Source of the DNA: Pelobates cultripes
Lineage: Eukaryota > Chordata > Amphibia > Anura > Pelobatidae
Length of the DNA stretch: 64,000 nt
Assembly: GCA_933207985.1 (NCBI GenBank)
Contig: OW240912.1
Coordinates: 82,090,852 to 82,154,851, forward strand
Direction of reading: 5' to 3'
The notes under the pieces were generated by a model. The model ran no database searches and was not told the DNA's origin. It saw nothing but the letters and a program-made list of their open reading frames with translations. A program made the position numbers and the translations under genes. Below, piece by piece: positions 31,431 through 42,825 of the stretch. Each line of letters begins with the position of its first letter. Position 1 is the first letter of the stretch.

Positions 31431-32364
31431 TTGTTAAATCACGCACGTCACATTTCTCACATGGCACTCTCTGTAAACACTAGAAACACTTACGACAGAG
31501 CTTTTCACATATTCAAAAAATTCATCACTGAATTTCACATTCACGATATGTTCACGATAGAAACAATATTGGGTTTCACTTCTTTTTGCCACATCAACCT
31601 TAAACTATCATTTAACACTATAAAACTATACCTTACGGGAATTCAACACCACATGCTAATTCAACAACCCAACGCCACGAGTTTCCTGTCCTCATATCAA
31701 ATCAAGACAGTTCTTAGAGGCATTAAGAAATTAGATACACATATCCCCGAGAAACGACTACCTATTGATAACCACATATTTCATGCACTAGTAAACTTGT
31801 TAGATTCCTCTCCTTTTGAGCCCAGGACAAACACGGTAATAAAATCAGCCATATATCTTGCTTTTTATGGATTCCTCCGTCCCAACGAATTCACAACTAG
31901 GACTATCACGTCCCCTGATTACCTAAGAATTATGGACTTAGCGAAACAGAACGACCATTACCTACTCACGCTAAAACACTCAAAAAACCAGCGCCATAGG
32001 TCATACCGTTACGATCCCCTTATACCCTACTCATAACAAATGGTGCCCTGTACAAAATTTTGACAATTATCTATTATCACTCCACAAACAACCATTACAA
32101 CCTTTGCTAGAACTGCACGGTAACGTTCTAACTACAGTAAAGTTTATGCTCTATGTAAGACTGCTGTTGACTAGACTCGGCTTGAACCCTAGTCAATTTT
32201 CGGGTCATTCTTTCCGAATAGGAGCAGCATCTACAGCTTCTGCTAACCACATTCCTCCGCACATCATCAAAACAATGGGACGCTGGAAATCTTCCGCTTA
32301 TACTCTTTACATACCCAATCCTGTTAAAGAATTAAGACTAGCTTTCTGTGACTTATCTAAATAA
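31431..32364 (+). pseudogene. Ngaro tyrosine recombinase, frameshifted
   Basis: Two plus-strand frames (31431-32036 and about 32038-32364) form one tyrosine recombinase. The N-terminal part (SVNTRNTYDRAFHIF) is the SAM-like core-binding domain. The catalytic domain has the first arginine in FYGFLRPNEF (near residue 150), the HxxR box in GHSFRIG, and the nucleophile region MGRWKSSAYTLYI. The frame is lost near 32030: frame 1 stops at TAA 32034-32036, while the continuing sequence NKWCPVQNFDNYLLSL is in the next frame. The ORF overlaps the end of the RT frame; the first ATG is at 31461. As sequenced the recombinase cannot be made, so the copy would need a helper element. Confidence 0.8.
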
Positions 32365-32405
32365 AGTTTTGGTCAACGTATTACGTCTTATGATAATTTA
32401 TTTTT

Positions 32406-32526
32406 GCCCACTTTTACAGGCCTACTCCTCTGTCGGTTTCGGCACACCACAACCGACTAATTCCAAATATTGATATGTTATTATATGCTATGTTTCCATA
32501 TACGGCTATATTGCCACGACCACAAA
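32406..32526 (+). repeat. Ngaro B1 repeat
   Basis: 121 bp from GCCCACTTTTACAGGCC to CACGACCACAAA, directly before A2. It differs from B2 at one site seen (TTATTATATG/TTATCATATG). Confidence 0.9.
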
Positions 32527-32621
32527 TTAAAAGGCTTGGCCTGTAGTTGTGGGAGGGGCTTGGTTTCCCTATAAAAAGGCTGCCAATCCACTCCCACATT
32601 ACCGTAATGGTCTGGCGAGTC
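32527..32621 (+). repeat. Ngaro A2 repeat
   Basis: 95 bp matching A1 (27193-27287), including the TATA box. Confidence 0.9.
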
Positions 32622-32665
32622 AACCCACCCACCACTCCCTCTATTACAAACACCCTCTAAGGTGG

Positions 32666-32786
32666 GCCCACTTTTACAGGCCTACTCCTCTGTCGGTTTC
32701 GGCACACCACAACCGACTAATTCCAAATATTGATATGTTATCATATGCTATGTTTCCATATACGGCTATATTGCCACGACCACAAA
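32666..32786 (+). repeat. Ngaro B2 repeat
   Basis: 121 bp matching B1, preceded by a 44-bp linker after A2 and followed by (TA)n target sequence. Confidence 0.9.
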
Positions 32787-32889
32787 TATATATATATATA
32801 TATATATTTATTTATTTTTTATTTTTATTTTTTATTGATACATTTCTTCTTCTAATTCAAAATATTAGTTCTTTTAGGGTAATTAAATT

Positions 32890-34700
32890 ATACAGTAAAG
32901 CATACTCACACACAGACAGATAATCTTACTGATGCACACAAATAGGCTCATTGACAGACAATGACACACACAGACAAGGTTACTGGCGCACACACAAATT
33001 TAGTACAGACAAACTCTGATACACACACACAAGCTTACTATAGACAAGCTCACTGTCACACACACACACTCACTACAGACAAGCTCACTGATGCACACAC
33101 ACTCTCCCTACAGACAAGCCCATTGACACACACGCTCCCTACAGAATAGCTCACTAACACACAGATTCACTACAGACAAGCGCACTGACACACACATGCT
33201 CACTACAGACAAGCTCACTGACACACATATGGTCACTACAGACAAGCTCATGATCACACTCATTCTTACTGCAGACAAGCTCACTGTACACACATGCTCA
33301 CCACAGACAGGCTCCGACACACCCATGCTCACCACAGACAAGCTCACTAACACACACACATATGATCCCTACAGACAAGCTCACTGACACACATACAAGC
33401 TCACTCACTAGCAGGCACACACACACACAAACTCACTAGCAGGCACACACACACACACACACACAGAGGCTCCCTCACTAGCAGATGCACGCACACACAC
33501 ACAGAGGCAGACAGTCACTGACACCCAGGCAGACAGCCACACACACACACAGGCAGACAGTCACTAACACTGAGGCAAACACCACACATACAAGACAGGC
33601 AGACAGCCACACACACACACACACACACAGCCACACACACACACACAGGCAGACAGTCACACACACACAGGCAGACAGTCACACACACACGCAGACAGTC
33701 ACACACAGGCAGACAGTCACGCACACACAGGCAGACAGTCGCGCACACATACAGACAGTCACGCACACGCACAGGCAGACAGTCACACACAGACAGTCAC
33801 AAACTCACAGTCACACACAGTCACACACTCAGTCAGACAGTCACACACAGTCACACAGTCACACACTCACACAGACAGTCACACACTCACACAGACAGTC
33901 ACTCACACACAGGCAGTCACACACTCACAGGCAGTCACACACAGTCACACACTCACACAGACAGTCACACACAGACAGTCACACACTCACACAGGCAGTC
34001 ACACACTCACACAGAGACAGTCACGCCACCCCGAGCGGTCCTGCAGACAGTCACACACTCACAGGCAGTCCGCACAACTCCACACACACTCACCCCAAGA
34101 GACAGTCACCTCACAGTCACACACTCCTGAGCAGTCACACACTCACACAGAGACAGTCACACTCACACAGACAGTCACACACTCCCAGGCAGTCACACAC
34201 AGACAGTCACACACTCACACAGACAGTCACACACTCACACAGACAGTCACACATAGACAGTCACACACTCACAGGCAGTCACACAGAGACAGTCACACAC
34301 TCACACAGACAGTCACACGCTCACAGGCAGTCACACAGAGACAGTCACACACTCACAGGCAGTCACACACAGACAGTCACACACTCACACAGACAGTCAC
34401 ACACTCACACAGACAGTCACACACTCACACAGGCAGTCACACACAGACAGTCACACACTCACACAGGCAGTCACACACTCACACAGACGGTCACACACTC
34501 ACAGGCAGTCACACACTCACACAGAGACAGTCACACACTCACAGGCAGTCACACAGACAGTCACACACTCACAGGCAGTCACACACTCACAGGCAGTCAC
34601 ACAGACAGTCACACACTCACACAGGCAGTCACACACTCACACAGAGACAGTCACACACTCACAGGCAGTCACACAGACACTCACACACTCACACAGACAC
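32890..34700. repeat. CA-rich tandem array with two sub-repeats
   Basis: From about 32900 to 33400 the units are 30-40 bp and built on CACTACAGACAAGCTCACTG plus CACACA. From about 33480 to 34700 they are about 20-22 bp: CACACAGACAGTCACACACT and the variant with CACAGGCAGT. The array lies inside the hAT-like element and abuts a GGAGGTAAG donor motif (minus, 34721-34713). A 406-codon open frame across it is low-complexity His-Thr-Ser and not a gene. Confidence 0.9.
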
Positions 34701-34712
34701 ACTGACCTGCTT

Positions 34713-34721
34713 CTTACCTCC
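34713..34721 (-). promoter_or_regulatory. 5' splice-site motif in hAT-like element
   Basis: On the minus strand GGAGGTAAG follows a GC-rich exon-like segment and precedes the tandem array within 12 bases. Confidence 0.4.
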
Positions 34722-35090
34722 TGCTTGGAGCTCCTGGAGGCTTGTTGTTGGGGAAGCAGGGACTCCTTCCTGCTTCCCATGCTGCAGTCAGCCAGGCCCC
34801 CGCCGCACAGTAAGCCCGCCCCCGCCGCACGCTATGCCCCGCCCCGCCGCACGTAAGCTCCGCCTCCGCCACAATTTAATTTTTTTATGATCCCGGCTGG
34901 CCATGTGTGAGCTGTGCCGGCCGCCTGGCTCCCACTGATCCCATGGGGCTTTGTGCAGCCACACAGCTCACACATAGCCGGCCGGGATCACAGGAGCTGT
35001 CAGCCCAATGATTAGGGCTGTCAGACCGGCCCCAGGTGCCGCGGCCCACTGGGAAATTTCCCGGTATCCCGGTGGGCCAGTCCGGCCCTG
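34722..35090 (-). other. GC-rich right end of the hAT-like element
   Basis: GC-rich, with a long inverted pair GATCCCGGCTGGCCATGTGT and CACATAGCCGGCCGGGATC and repeats of GCCCCGCCGCAC. No reading frame of note. Confidence 0.6.
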
Positions 35091-35238
35091 GCGACTTGCA
35101 ACAGTGAAGAGCGATACCGCTCTAACTTGTTTACATTACATGTCCGTTGTGTGCATTCCTATTTTTATTATATTATTGTAAAGTTTATTTTTAGTTTCAT
35201 CAGTTTGTATGCTTGTATTTGCACAACAAAATAAAAAA
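35091..35238 (+). pseudogene. 3' end of the interrupted L1-like host element
   Basis: Starts with the second copy of the hAT target duplication and ends in AACAAAATAAAAAAATAAAG, an A-rich retroposon tail. It is the downstream remainder of the remnant at 23775-24679 and 26544-26845, implying a large internal deletion of the pol region before the insertions. Confidence 0.45.
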
Positions 35239-36950
35239 ATAAAGGGGGCGGGGCCTTTCCGCCGACAGGATCAGACGTGCTCTGTCTGAGCTCCTGCTTC
35301 AGGGCCAAAAAAATTGCCGCTAACTGAAGGCCAAACCTAAACAGCAATCGACACCGTTGACCAACTTATCTCCGGACGGCGTCTGGCTCCCCCCCCCTCT
35401 GGACCAGGGGGGTCATCCCGGTCTACACGGGCAGCCACTAACGCGCCAATCTGGGCCTAAAGCAACCACCCCACAGTGGAACACTTACTGTGCAGCATCC
35501 CTCAAGATGACCGCCACACACAAGCCATGTGCGCGACCTGCCGACATGATTGAGCTGATCGCGAAGGGGATCAACCAGCTAGCTCAAGGCAAGTCCAGGG
35601 ACGAAGACAGCTCCTAACACAGACAGGGAGAGAGTGGAGCTGGAAGAGTTCCTGAACCCTCTGTCCGCAACTGACGGCCCCAGGGGGAGCTGTGCTCTCA
35701 TGCCGCACGGCATCTCAATCGGGGGCCCTTCCCAAGCAACAACAAACTTACCAGCCTTGCACTCGGCTACAGTTCCAGCCCGGGAGGAAAACCACAACCC
35801 AGATGAGTACCTGAGACGCCTATGAATGCATGTGGATCCCTGTCACTGTGCATTGAGCTAGACTGCTGTGTCTCCTAGTCACAGCCTACAAGCCTTAAGT
35901 GACTCCATCCTCTATACCAACACAGAGACAATCACAGCCCAACGCTACGCGGGCTCTACAAGAGACAGCAGTCTTAAGTTTAACTCTTGCCGCTTAAGAC
36001 CTGCACTGCGACGATGTTGCCTGTCCTACCAACTTCACCCACCGACCTATGTCAACTGACAGCGATATCCTCAGCTCCAGTGGTCCTAACTAAGTATTGT
36101 GTAGCTAGCATGTTAAATGTTATTTACTACTCAAAATGAACCAATCATGCTTTCCATACCATACTTGTAGCAAACCTTCACAGACTTCACCATGTTTGTC
36201 TAACATGATTCTTACGGCACAGCTTTGAGGCACTTACCACTCCGGACTGATGTGTCCTCCTGATGAACACGGACACTGCGGGCTGGGGGGACGGTAATTG
36301 TCTGGTCTGTGCAATTGTATGGTAGGGGATTATCGCCTAAATGTTGAGGGTGACCTCTAGGGATGTTTCATGTGCCACACTTAGTGCAAAGGCAAAGCGA
36401 CTTAAAATAACATCCTGTCTTACTGTACTGCACAGCTCTCCCAATCTCCTTTCCTAATCCTGATAAAAACAAAAAAACGCGCTGCTTAGTTCATACCCTT
36501 TACTCTTTGCACTTGCCCACAAATCTAATCTCTTATACTCAAGTCTACTCTTTTATACTCAAGATGGCAAAGTAGCTATAAGTACCTGGAAGGGCTTTCT
36601 CAGAAACTTAACCCAGCATTGTTGTATAGTTAATCAGGAGGGGTCAGGCTGTTTCCCACTATAAGCATGATACTCAGCATATCTCACAGTTAACAGAGTG
36701 TTTGACATAACATAATTTATCTATCAAGTTATGAACCAAAAATCACACAGTTTATTCTTACAAAAGTTAACGCCTGTTTATTAACCTTCATAAAAAATGT
36801 GCAAGTTATATCGATGTCCTAACAGGGATTTTATGCTTTGTAAACTCTCTGGCTTGTTACCTGCTTTTGGGGAGGAACAAGCATGTATGTAACACTACGC
36901 ACAGTAAAAATAAAGAATTTTTAAAAAAAATTAAAAATAAAGAAATTGGC
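35239..36950 (+). mobile_element. L1-derived non-autonomous element
   Basis: Starts GGGGGCGGGGCCTTTCC, like the G-rich 5' start of the intact L1 (GGGGGGGCGTGGCC on the minus strand at 63524). It ends in AAAAATAAAGAATTTTTAAA and a poly-A stretch near 36910-36955. Two short frames (35357-35617, 35634-35825) have the flavour of a decayed ORF1 N-terminus (PADMIELIAKGINQL). No endonuclease or RT is present. I infer an internally deleted L1 relative; alternative: two adjacent fragments. Confidence 0.45.
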
Positions 36951-37409
36951 ATAAAAATAAATTGGGAATTACCACTTTCTTAAACAAAATCTTGACTCAG
37001 TTCTATAAAGGGTTACACTTTATGGAAGGAATGCATTAAGACTCTGTATGAGAACCACCAATGATCTGATTCTAGGATCACTGAAAAAAATAACACATGA
37101 AGCCCTATAAGCCAAATGGTCCACCACTAGACCAATAAGTTTTATCCCTCTATGATATCAGAAATTACATCAGTCACTAGAAAAATGTGTATGAATAATG
37201 ACACACATTACAAAATATTGTATGCTATGAAAGACTTGAATAGCCCTTAGTGGTATATGGCTACAGAAAAATATAAGTTCTGCAATAGTAAAGTACTCTC
37301 GTGACAAGTCCAATAACAAAAATCTTAATCCAACTATTGCTAGTAATCATATTCTCTCTATCACATAATACTCTATATTCACACCACCAGGGGACCATCT
37401 AGAGTCCAA
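36951..37409. other. No recognised feature
   Basis: AT-rich sequence; nothing recognised. Confidence 0.5.
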
Positions 37410-37544
37410 CAGGGGACCGTCATAGGCAACCTTTGGCATTCTAGATGTTTTGGACTACACCTCCCTTTGCCAGCATTATGGGTATAAGAGTATTATGGGG
37501 ATGTAGTCTACAACATCTGGAGTGCCGAAGGTTGCTTACCCCTG
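37410..37544. mobile_element. hAT-like palindromic MITE
   Basis: AGGCAACCTTTGGCATTC at the left and GAGTGCCGAAGGTTGC...CCCCTG at the right are inverted. The interior has TTTGGACTACACCTCCC and GGATGTAGTCTACAACATC. Same family as 2097-2215. Confidence 0.7.
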
Positions 37545-37976
37545 GTCTAGCACATAGAACTAATAGTGCACCGTCTAAAGCAGCATTCTGCCAGGTCACC
37601 ATTAGGGGACTTCTAGAGTCCCTAGTCAAAATAATCCTGTAAGGAAGGAAATTGGTAGCAACACATGGCTGTTCCCTAGTATACCCAGTTTATAAATTCA
37701 AAGTCTGTGCTGACACCTATAATTTACCAGCCAGCCTCCACCAATATCAGATATAGAGATAGGGAGAAATAAAAGAAGAAAGTTAAAGCAGTTGACGCAC
37801 GTTTCATTCACAAGGTTGGTATAAGAGCAAAACACATGTTCCAGCCTGAAGATCACACATATCCAAGATCTTTTGGACAACCACATGGTTTTGTAAGTCT
37901 ACAGCCTACACCTTTTTAAGGGTATGTTTTATCTCATAAATGTTTCTGATAATTTGATCATCCAACTCAAGCGAAT
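37545..37976. other. No recognised feature
   Basis: Intervening sequence; nothing recognised. Confidence 0.5.
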
Positions 37977-37981
37977 GTGAG

Positions 37982-38890
37982 TGTAGCAAACTCGCCCCTT
38001 CAACCCCTTAAGGACCAAACTTCTGGAATAAAAGGGAATCATGACATGTCACACATGTCATGTGTCCTTAAGGGGTTAAAGGAGTTTTCCATGAGTTTTT
38101 GGAAGGGGCTGCTTGCCCGCCTCCTGCCCTGTGACTACGGCCCCTGGGATGTATTGCCTTTTAAGAACGTATTTGGGCATAAGGGATTTTTATTATGCGG
38201 CTACTGGCCCTTTAAGCACAGTGTATGGACCTCTATTAGACTGTGTATAGATTGTGTATAGGAAGGTGTACCCCTCCCCCGTTTCCTGTCCCATTGTTCT
38301 CCAGCAGGGCGTTGTCACAGGCACACTGCCAGACTAGTTGGAACTGGTTTGGGCTCGGAATCCATGCTTCAGTGGTCCTAAAGGGACCTCCACCCAACTT
38401 TTTAACCCCTGAACCGATTTACCTAATTTTTGAGTATGTTTATATTTCAAGTATGCTGATTGATTCTGAAAATGTATATTTTTTAAGTTACAGCATGTGT
38501 GTAAAAACTGTATATTTTCTGCCAGTGATAATTAAGTTAGTCTATTGTGTTGAGATAATTGTATCACAAGCAGAGGGGAGGAGATGTTTGGGAGGTAACA
38601 TGTATCTGATTGGTGACTGTACTAAGTATTGTGGGTGTCTCCCTTGCATGGGAGCGTTGCATAAAAGCAGGGATTGTGTGATTAAAGATCAGTTCTGCCC
38701 CTGATACTGTGTGTCGTGCAGTTATTGGGAAAGGTGATGGGATATTATTGGATTGGATTGCTGATTGTGCTTGCTACGCTGTTGGATTATTCTAATACTG
38801 TGGATGTTTCTCCTGGGCTTACTACTTGTTCGTGAGCCACACCTGGACTACCAGCAGAAATAGTCTGTGAGAGACCAGCGTTCCGCTACG
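37982..38890 (+). mobile_element. Solo LTR of an endogenous retrovirus-like element
   Basis: Starts TGTAGCAAACTCG and ends CCGCTACG, flanked by a perfect 5-bp direct repeat GTGAG (37977-37981 and 38891-38895). Its left part aligns with the minus-strand LTR at 46482-47250: both have GTTTTTGGA-GGGGC and CGCCTCCTGCCCTGTGACTA-like sequence and a TATA-type box (TTGCATAAAAGCAGGG, about 38658-38673). No internal region or second LTR is present, so it is a solo LTR left by recombination. The terminal CG probably derives from CA. About 909 bp, of which 76 are a nested MITE. Confidence 0.75.
38002..38077. mobile_element. Palindromic AACCCCTTAAGGAC MITE nested in the LTR
   Basis: AACCCCTTAAGGACCAAAC to GTCCTTAAGGGGTT, with a central ATGACATGTCACACATGTCA palindrome. 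It separates the first 20 bases of the LTR from the rest and so inserted after the LTR. Related to 16335-16413. Confidence 0.75.
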
Positions 38891-38895
38891 GTGAG

Positions 38896-41800
38896 TTAAG
38901 AGTGCCGTCATGGCAACAGTGAGGATACACAGCAAAATAAATTTGAGACATATTAACTAACTTTTTAACATAATATATTTCATCCCATACTTCAGTAGAG
39001 ACTGTCTTGTCAACATATTACTCAGCTGCTTACAAGTAAGTGGACACATCATTTGTTAATTGCTGAGAAATATAGCACTGTGGTTGGCCTCATGCAACCA
39101 AACACTATTAAACTGACTACCTGCACAGAGCTCCCCTGGGATAGGGAAAATATTCCTAGAAATAGACAAAGTTACAAGTAGTTGACTGGAACCAGCATTA
39201 TCTGGCAGTTTTTTGCTCAATGTGCTTCACTGCTCAATACATTTTTTAATTAAAAAATGCTAATCTACTCACCAGTAAATCATTTCTGTTAGACTGCCAC
39301 AGACACTCTTCTCCCTCTCCAGTGTTGAGTACACACACCATAAACATATCCTCTAGGGTTTGTTTACACGTTCCTGTGGAGTTACCAACTGCTAAAAGTA
39401 GTGTCAGATGCAAAGTGATTATTACATAATTTTAATGTCAGGTTTACATGTTCCACTTATCCATGTTTAACATTTGCAAGTTACTCCTGTTTGATTACAA
39501 GGATTCCAGCTTACTGATTAGTACATATCAGATTGTTACTTGGACATACATCATATATGCATTATCCCAGGCCAATAAAATGCTAATCCATATAGAAGCA
39601 TTAAAGGCCCTACTGCACATAGGATTTTTCTCATAGACAAGCATCATAATGCTTCTCTATGGTGAAGCCACTAATTAATAGTTGTTAAATGCTACGCTAT
39701 AACCAACAACTATTTTAGCGATTTGTCAGTAAAATTTACTGACAACCACAAAAACAAGCCTGTAGACTCTAGATTTGTTTTGTCTGCCTTGCTCTTTCAG
39801 ACCCTCCACTGGCCCAATAACATTACTAACTTTTCTATTCACACACTGAGGGGACAAATTATTAGATAAACACAAGATAAATCTTGAAACATTGGGCAAT
39901 TAAACAGATTCATTCAGAGCTAATGCAATTTATTTTGGTTAAAAATGATATATTATTCATTATTCACTCCAGAGTTTGTATCTGTATGAGTGCACTAGCC
40001 TGCTATTACTAATGATAGATATGATACATATGTACCATGTACGTTACTGCACAAGATTATTTTCTAGTTAATATTTATCCTTTGTTCTTTCTACACTGAT
40101 GAAAACAATAAACATTATTATTATTTGCAAAAAAAACAAAACCCAATAATGGGTTATTTTTTTAGTGGACATTAGGTACCACAATAGCTTCTGCTATAGA
40201 AATAGTTTTGACAAATACATCTTACAGGCTGTCCCTTTTATGATGGTTTGTGAAGTTGAAATATATTCTTTGGAGGGTAGTAAACTGGCTCAAAAACACA
40301 GTTAACAAATCAACAAACAAAAAATCTCGATCAGACACTAGAGTTCCCATTTATGAAGCGAAATGCATTCTTTGCTCAGATGCAAGAGAATAAGGATTTA
40401 TGTCGGAAAATACTAGAAAAAGAGACAAAAACATTGCAAGAAGCTTTCTATTTAGTTGGCCGAGAAAGTTAACAGGAATTGGCATATTACCCAGGACGTA
40501 CTTGAAAATGAGAGAAATCTCAAGGTGTCCTTCCTGGTAATATATTTTATAAATAAATATCTTGAAGAATGCTTATCTGATTATCCAGAATCCGTAATTG
40601 ATGAATAACAAATTAAGTAGAGAAATTAAAGTCAGACTAGTAAGCCAGACATTATCAACAGAGAAAAAATATTTATTTAGAAAACTAAAACATGGTTTGT
40701 TCCATGTTTGAATTGTGTCTTGTTCAGTTTGATAATAGGATGCCAAGTTCATGCATCCAGGGACAAGAAAAGTATATTACATTTAAGAAATACCGTACCT
40801 TTGCGTCTTGACACAGTGCACTGTAAATTTATTCAGATCCAAGTCATCTTGCATTACTGAATTCTGGATGGTAAATTGAAAATAGTTTTGCATAATATCT
40901 TGTTTTAACACACTGAGCCATAAAATAAACCATTTTCATGTGACATTGGTTCTATGTTGGAAAATGTATTTAACAAAAATGAAAAAATGAAATATGCTGC
41001 TTGCATAAGTATTTGGCCCACAAACATAAATATTTGATAGAGCTACAGTTTGCTACAAGAACAGCTTTAAATATACTGGGGTCTGTAGTAGCAGCCTTAC
41101 ATCAGTGTCATTGGACTATTGACCCATTCCTCTGGGCTGACCTCTTCACTTATGAAACACGACTTTCAAAGAGCATCATAGATGGAAACCAAGATTTCTT
41201 GTTGTGTTGCACTACTTTCAAAATAGTGTGGTACAGGTGAATTTTAAAGCATTATAAAATAAAGAGCCATAGGCGTTAAAAAAAAAAAAAAGTTATTCAC
41301 CTAAAACAATGTTCCATTTGAAGTTTTGATGAAATGTCCATAACAAATTATTTTGTTAAGAGGCTCTATAACAAGTGTGAAAAATAGAGAAGCTCTATAG
41401 CAAATATGAAAAATAGAATGTAGTACAAAAGGAGAGGGGATTTCAGAGTTCACTGACCTTTTTGAATTGGTGTTAAATGTTCTCTATCGAATGAGTCATT
41501 GCTTCAATTTTCACCTATTCTATTTCTATTCTCCTTTATATCTGTTATAATTTCTGATAAATGTGGCTAGGCTGGATCTACCCAATGTCATGCTATGCAT
41601 TTTTCTAGATCCCTAGTGATATGTTGTTGAGTAGCTTAATGGATTATTTGGGATTGTGTTCTGCATAGATACAAAATATTATTTTGGGTAGTCTGCAGAT
41701 CATGTGAGGGTCCAGGTATATTCCTAATCAGCAATATACACCCAATGTGAATACACACTAAATATACATATGTGTGTTGAAGCAGCACAAGCTCAATACA

Positions 41801-42164
41801 TCTGAAAATAGACAAAATAAAAACATAGTGCTTTCTGTATAACAACAATAAACATAAAAACAGAATGAATGGAATCAAACTCACAAAAATAGAGCCGTGG
41901 CAGACTCTATATAGTCAGCATATATTTGGCACTGTCATGTTTAAACGTAATCATGAGATGATTTAAACTGCGAACCACTGAGCACTGAAAGGCTTATTCT
42001 TCTACTTTGTTTCTATTAACACAATATATTTATGAAATAATTTTGGGTCAAATTGTAAGTGTGTAATAATCAGCAGGTGTTCAGAGATTGGGTCCTAGGT
42101 AGTGAAATGTATGTATTGGCCCTAGCATGGTTAGTTCTAAAGAAACAGAATAAAACAGGGATAC
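38896..42164. other. No recognised gene
   Basis: More than 3 kb of AT-rich DNA without a long open frame or a clear repeat boundary. A stretch near 40990-41240 (TTGCATAAGTATTTGGCCCA and on) has the look of a decayed DNA transposon terminal region, but I cannot place it. Confidence 0.45.
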
Positions 42165-42620
42165 ACATTGCACACTTCTGATGAAGCCTTAAAAGGGGAA
42201 ATGCATTAAGTCTGGAGCCTTATAGCTTATTTTGGACTATTTCTTTATTGTTTTTATTTACATATTTTTCAAAATACTAGAGCAAGTCCTACTAGTATTT
42301 TTATTTTATTTGATTGAATCAGCACCTACTTCACCATTGAAGTTTCTGTTCTTCTGTTCTTTGTATTTACTCTGCAATCAATACCATATTGGAGGTTTAC
42401 TGCCAATCGGACCAATATATATCCTGAGGTGGGGATTACACCATCTGCGCGCATACAAGCAGAGCTTTAAGATAGCTCTGGGAAATGTGAGTGAATCCTC
42501 TATAAGCAAATTGAACAAATACATATATTGTCGAATTGTACTGCCCTTTATTTGTTCTGTTCTGTTATTTCTTATTTGAGGTCAATCTAATTGGAATATT
42601 CTGGTGTTTCATGTATGTAT
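42165..42620 (+). mobile_element. Hammerhead-bearing 5' region of a Penelope-like element (inferred)
   Basis: Opens with the hammerhead-like motif at 42175-42212. It is followed by a conserved-looking leader including CTTATAGCTTATTTTGGAC, GCCAATCGGACCAATATATA and GATAGCTCTGGGAA. The hammerhead at the 5' end of a leader is the arrangement reported for Penelope-like elements. No RT or GIY-YIG domain is seen. Right boundary uncertain. Confidence 0.45.
42175..42212 (+). ncRNA. Hammerhead ribozyme-like motif
   Basis: The core CTGATGA (42179-42185) and GAAA (42199-42202) are intact. Stem II is CCT/AGG around a TAAA loop, with one G-G mismatch at its base (G42187 with G42198). Stem III is AT/AT within ATGCAT (42202-42207) and the cleavage position would follow T42208. 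Stem I pairs ACTT (42075+100 to +103, that is 42175-42178) with AAGT (42209-42212), directly adjoining the core. The stem II mismatch may weaken activity. Confidence 0.5.
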
Positions 42621-42825
42621 TTACACACTGAGGTTTTTGGCGCACTGTATCCTTGTTTCATTGTGTTTCTTTGCTACACACTAGCTTTAGGAATCCTTAT
42701 GTCATTCACTGCTGCCCACTGCTTCTCTTATATTATAGTGAGTGCCTATAAACTGCTTTTTTGTTGTGACATTGGATTAGTTCTAAAAGTTGCCCAGGTT
42801 GAGCCCTCAATAGTTTCTGGGAATT

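Larger units (their letters stand above)
27193..32786 (+). mobile_element. Ngaro-type tyrosine-recombinase retrotransposon, near-complete
   Basis: The 5.6-kb element has the split direct repeat order A1 - ORFs - B1 - A2 - B2: A1 27193-27287 and A2 32527-32621 (95 bp, identical as far as I can compare); B1 32406-32526 and B2 32666-32786 (121 bp, one difference seen). This order, with Gag, RT-RNase H and a tyrosine recombinase but no integrase, is characteristic of the Ngaro group of the DIRS order; DIRS1 itself has inverted ends. (TA)n flanks both sides, suggesting insertion into the microsatellite. As expected for recombinase-mediated insertion, I see no extended target duplication. The near-identical repeats imply a recent insertion, although two frame breaks make it probably non-autonomous. 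Confidence 0.9.
26846..35090 (-). mobile_element. hAT-like element, hugely expanded by nested insertions
   Basis: The ends are inverted: CAGGGCCGGACTGG at 26846 and CCAGTCCGGCCCTG ending at 35090. The flanking 8-bp repeats are GGGACTTG (26838-26845) and GCGACTTG (35091-35098), one mismatch. The CAGGGCCGG termini match the family at 3202-4741. Of its 8.2 kb most is later material: a palindromic unit (26969-27150), a Ngaro retrotransposon (27193-32786) and a CA-rich array (32890-34700). The real element body is the first about 120 bp and about 34700-35090. The exon-like segment is near the right end, so the orientation relative to 3202-4741 is minus. Confidence 0.75.

Noticed and set aside
27193..32786. 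Classification as a DIRS1-type element
   Set aside because: The repeats are split direct, not inverted, and no methyltransferase-like domain follows RNase H, so Ngaro fits better.
33000..34700. CRISPR-like direct repeats
   Set aside because: Units are contiguous and degenerate without unique spacers, the genome is eukaryotic and no cas-like genes exist.
33485..34705. 406-codon His/Thr/Ser open frame
   Set aside because: It is a translation of the CACACAGACAGT tandem array; stops are absent because the repeat lacks them.
41001..41240. 79-codon frame as a host exon
   Set aside because: No domain, AT-rich codons and similarity of its flank to a transposon-terminus style sequence; support is too weak.
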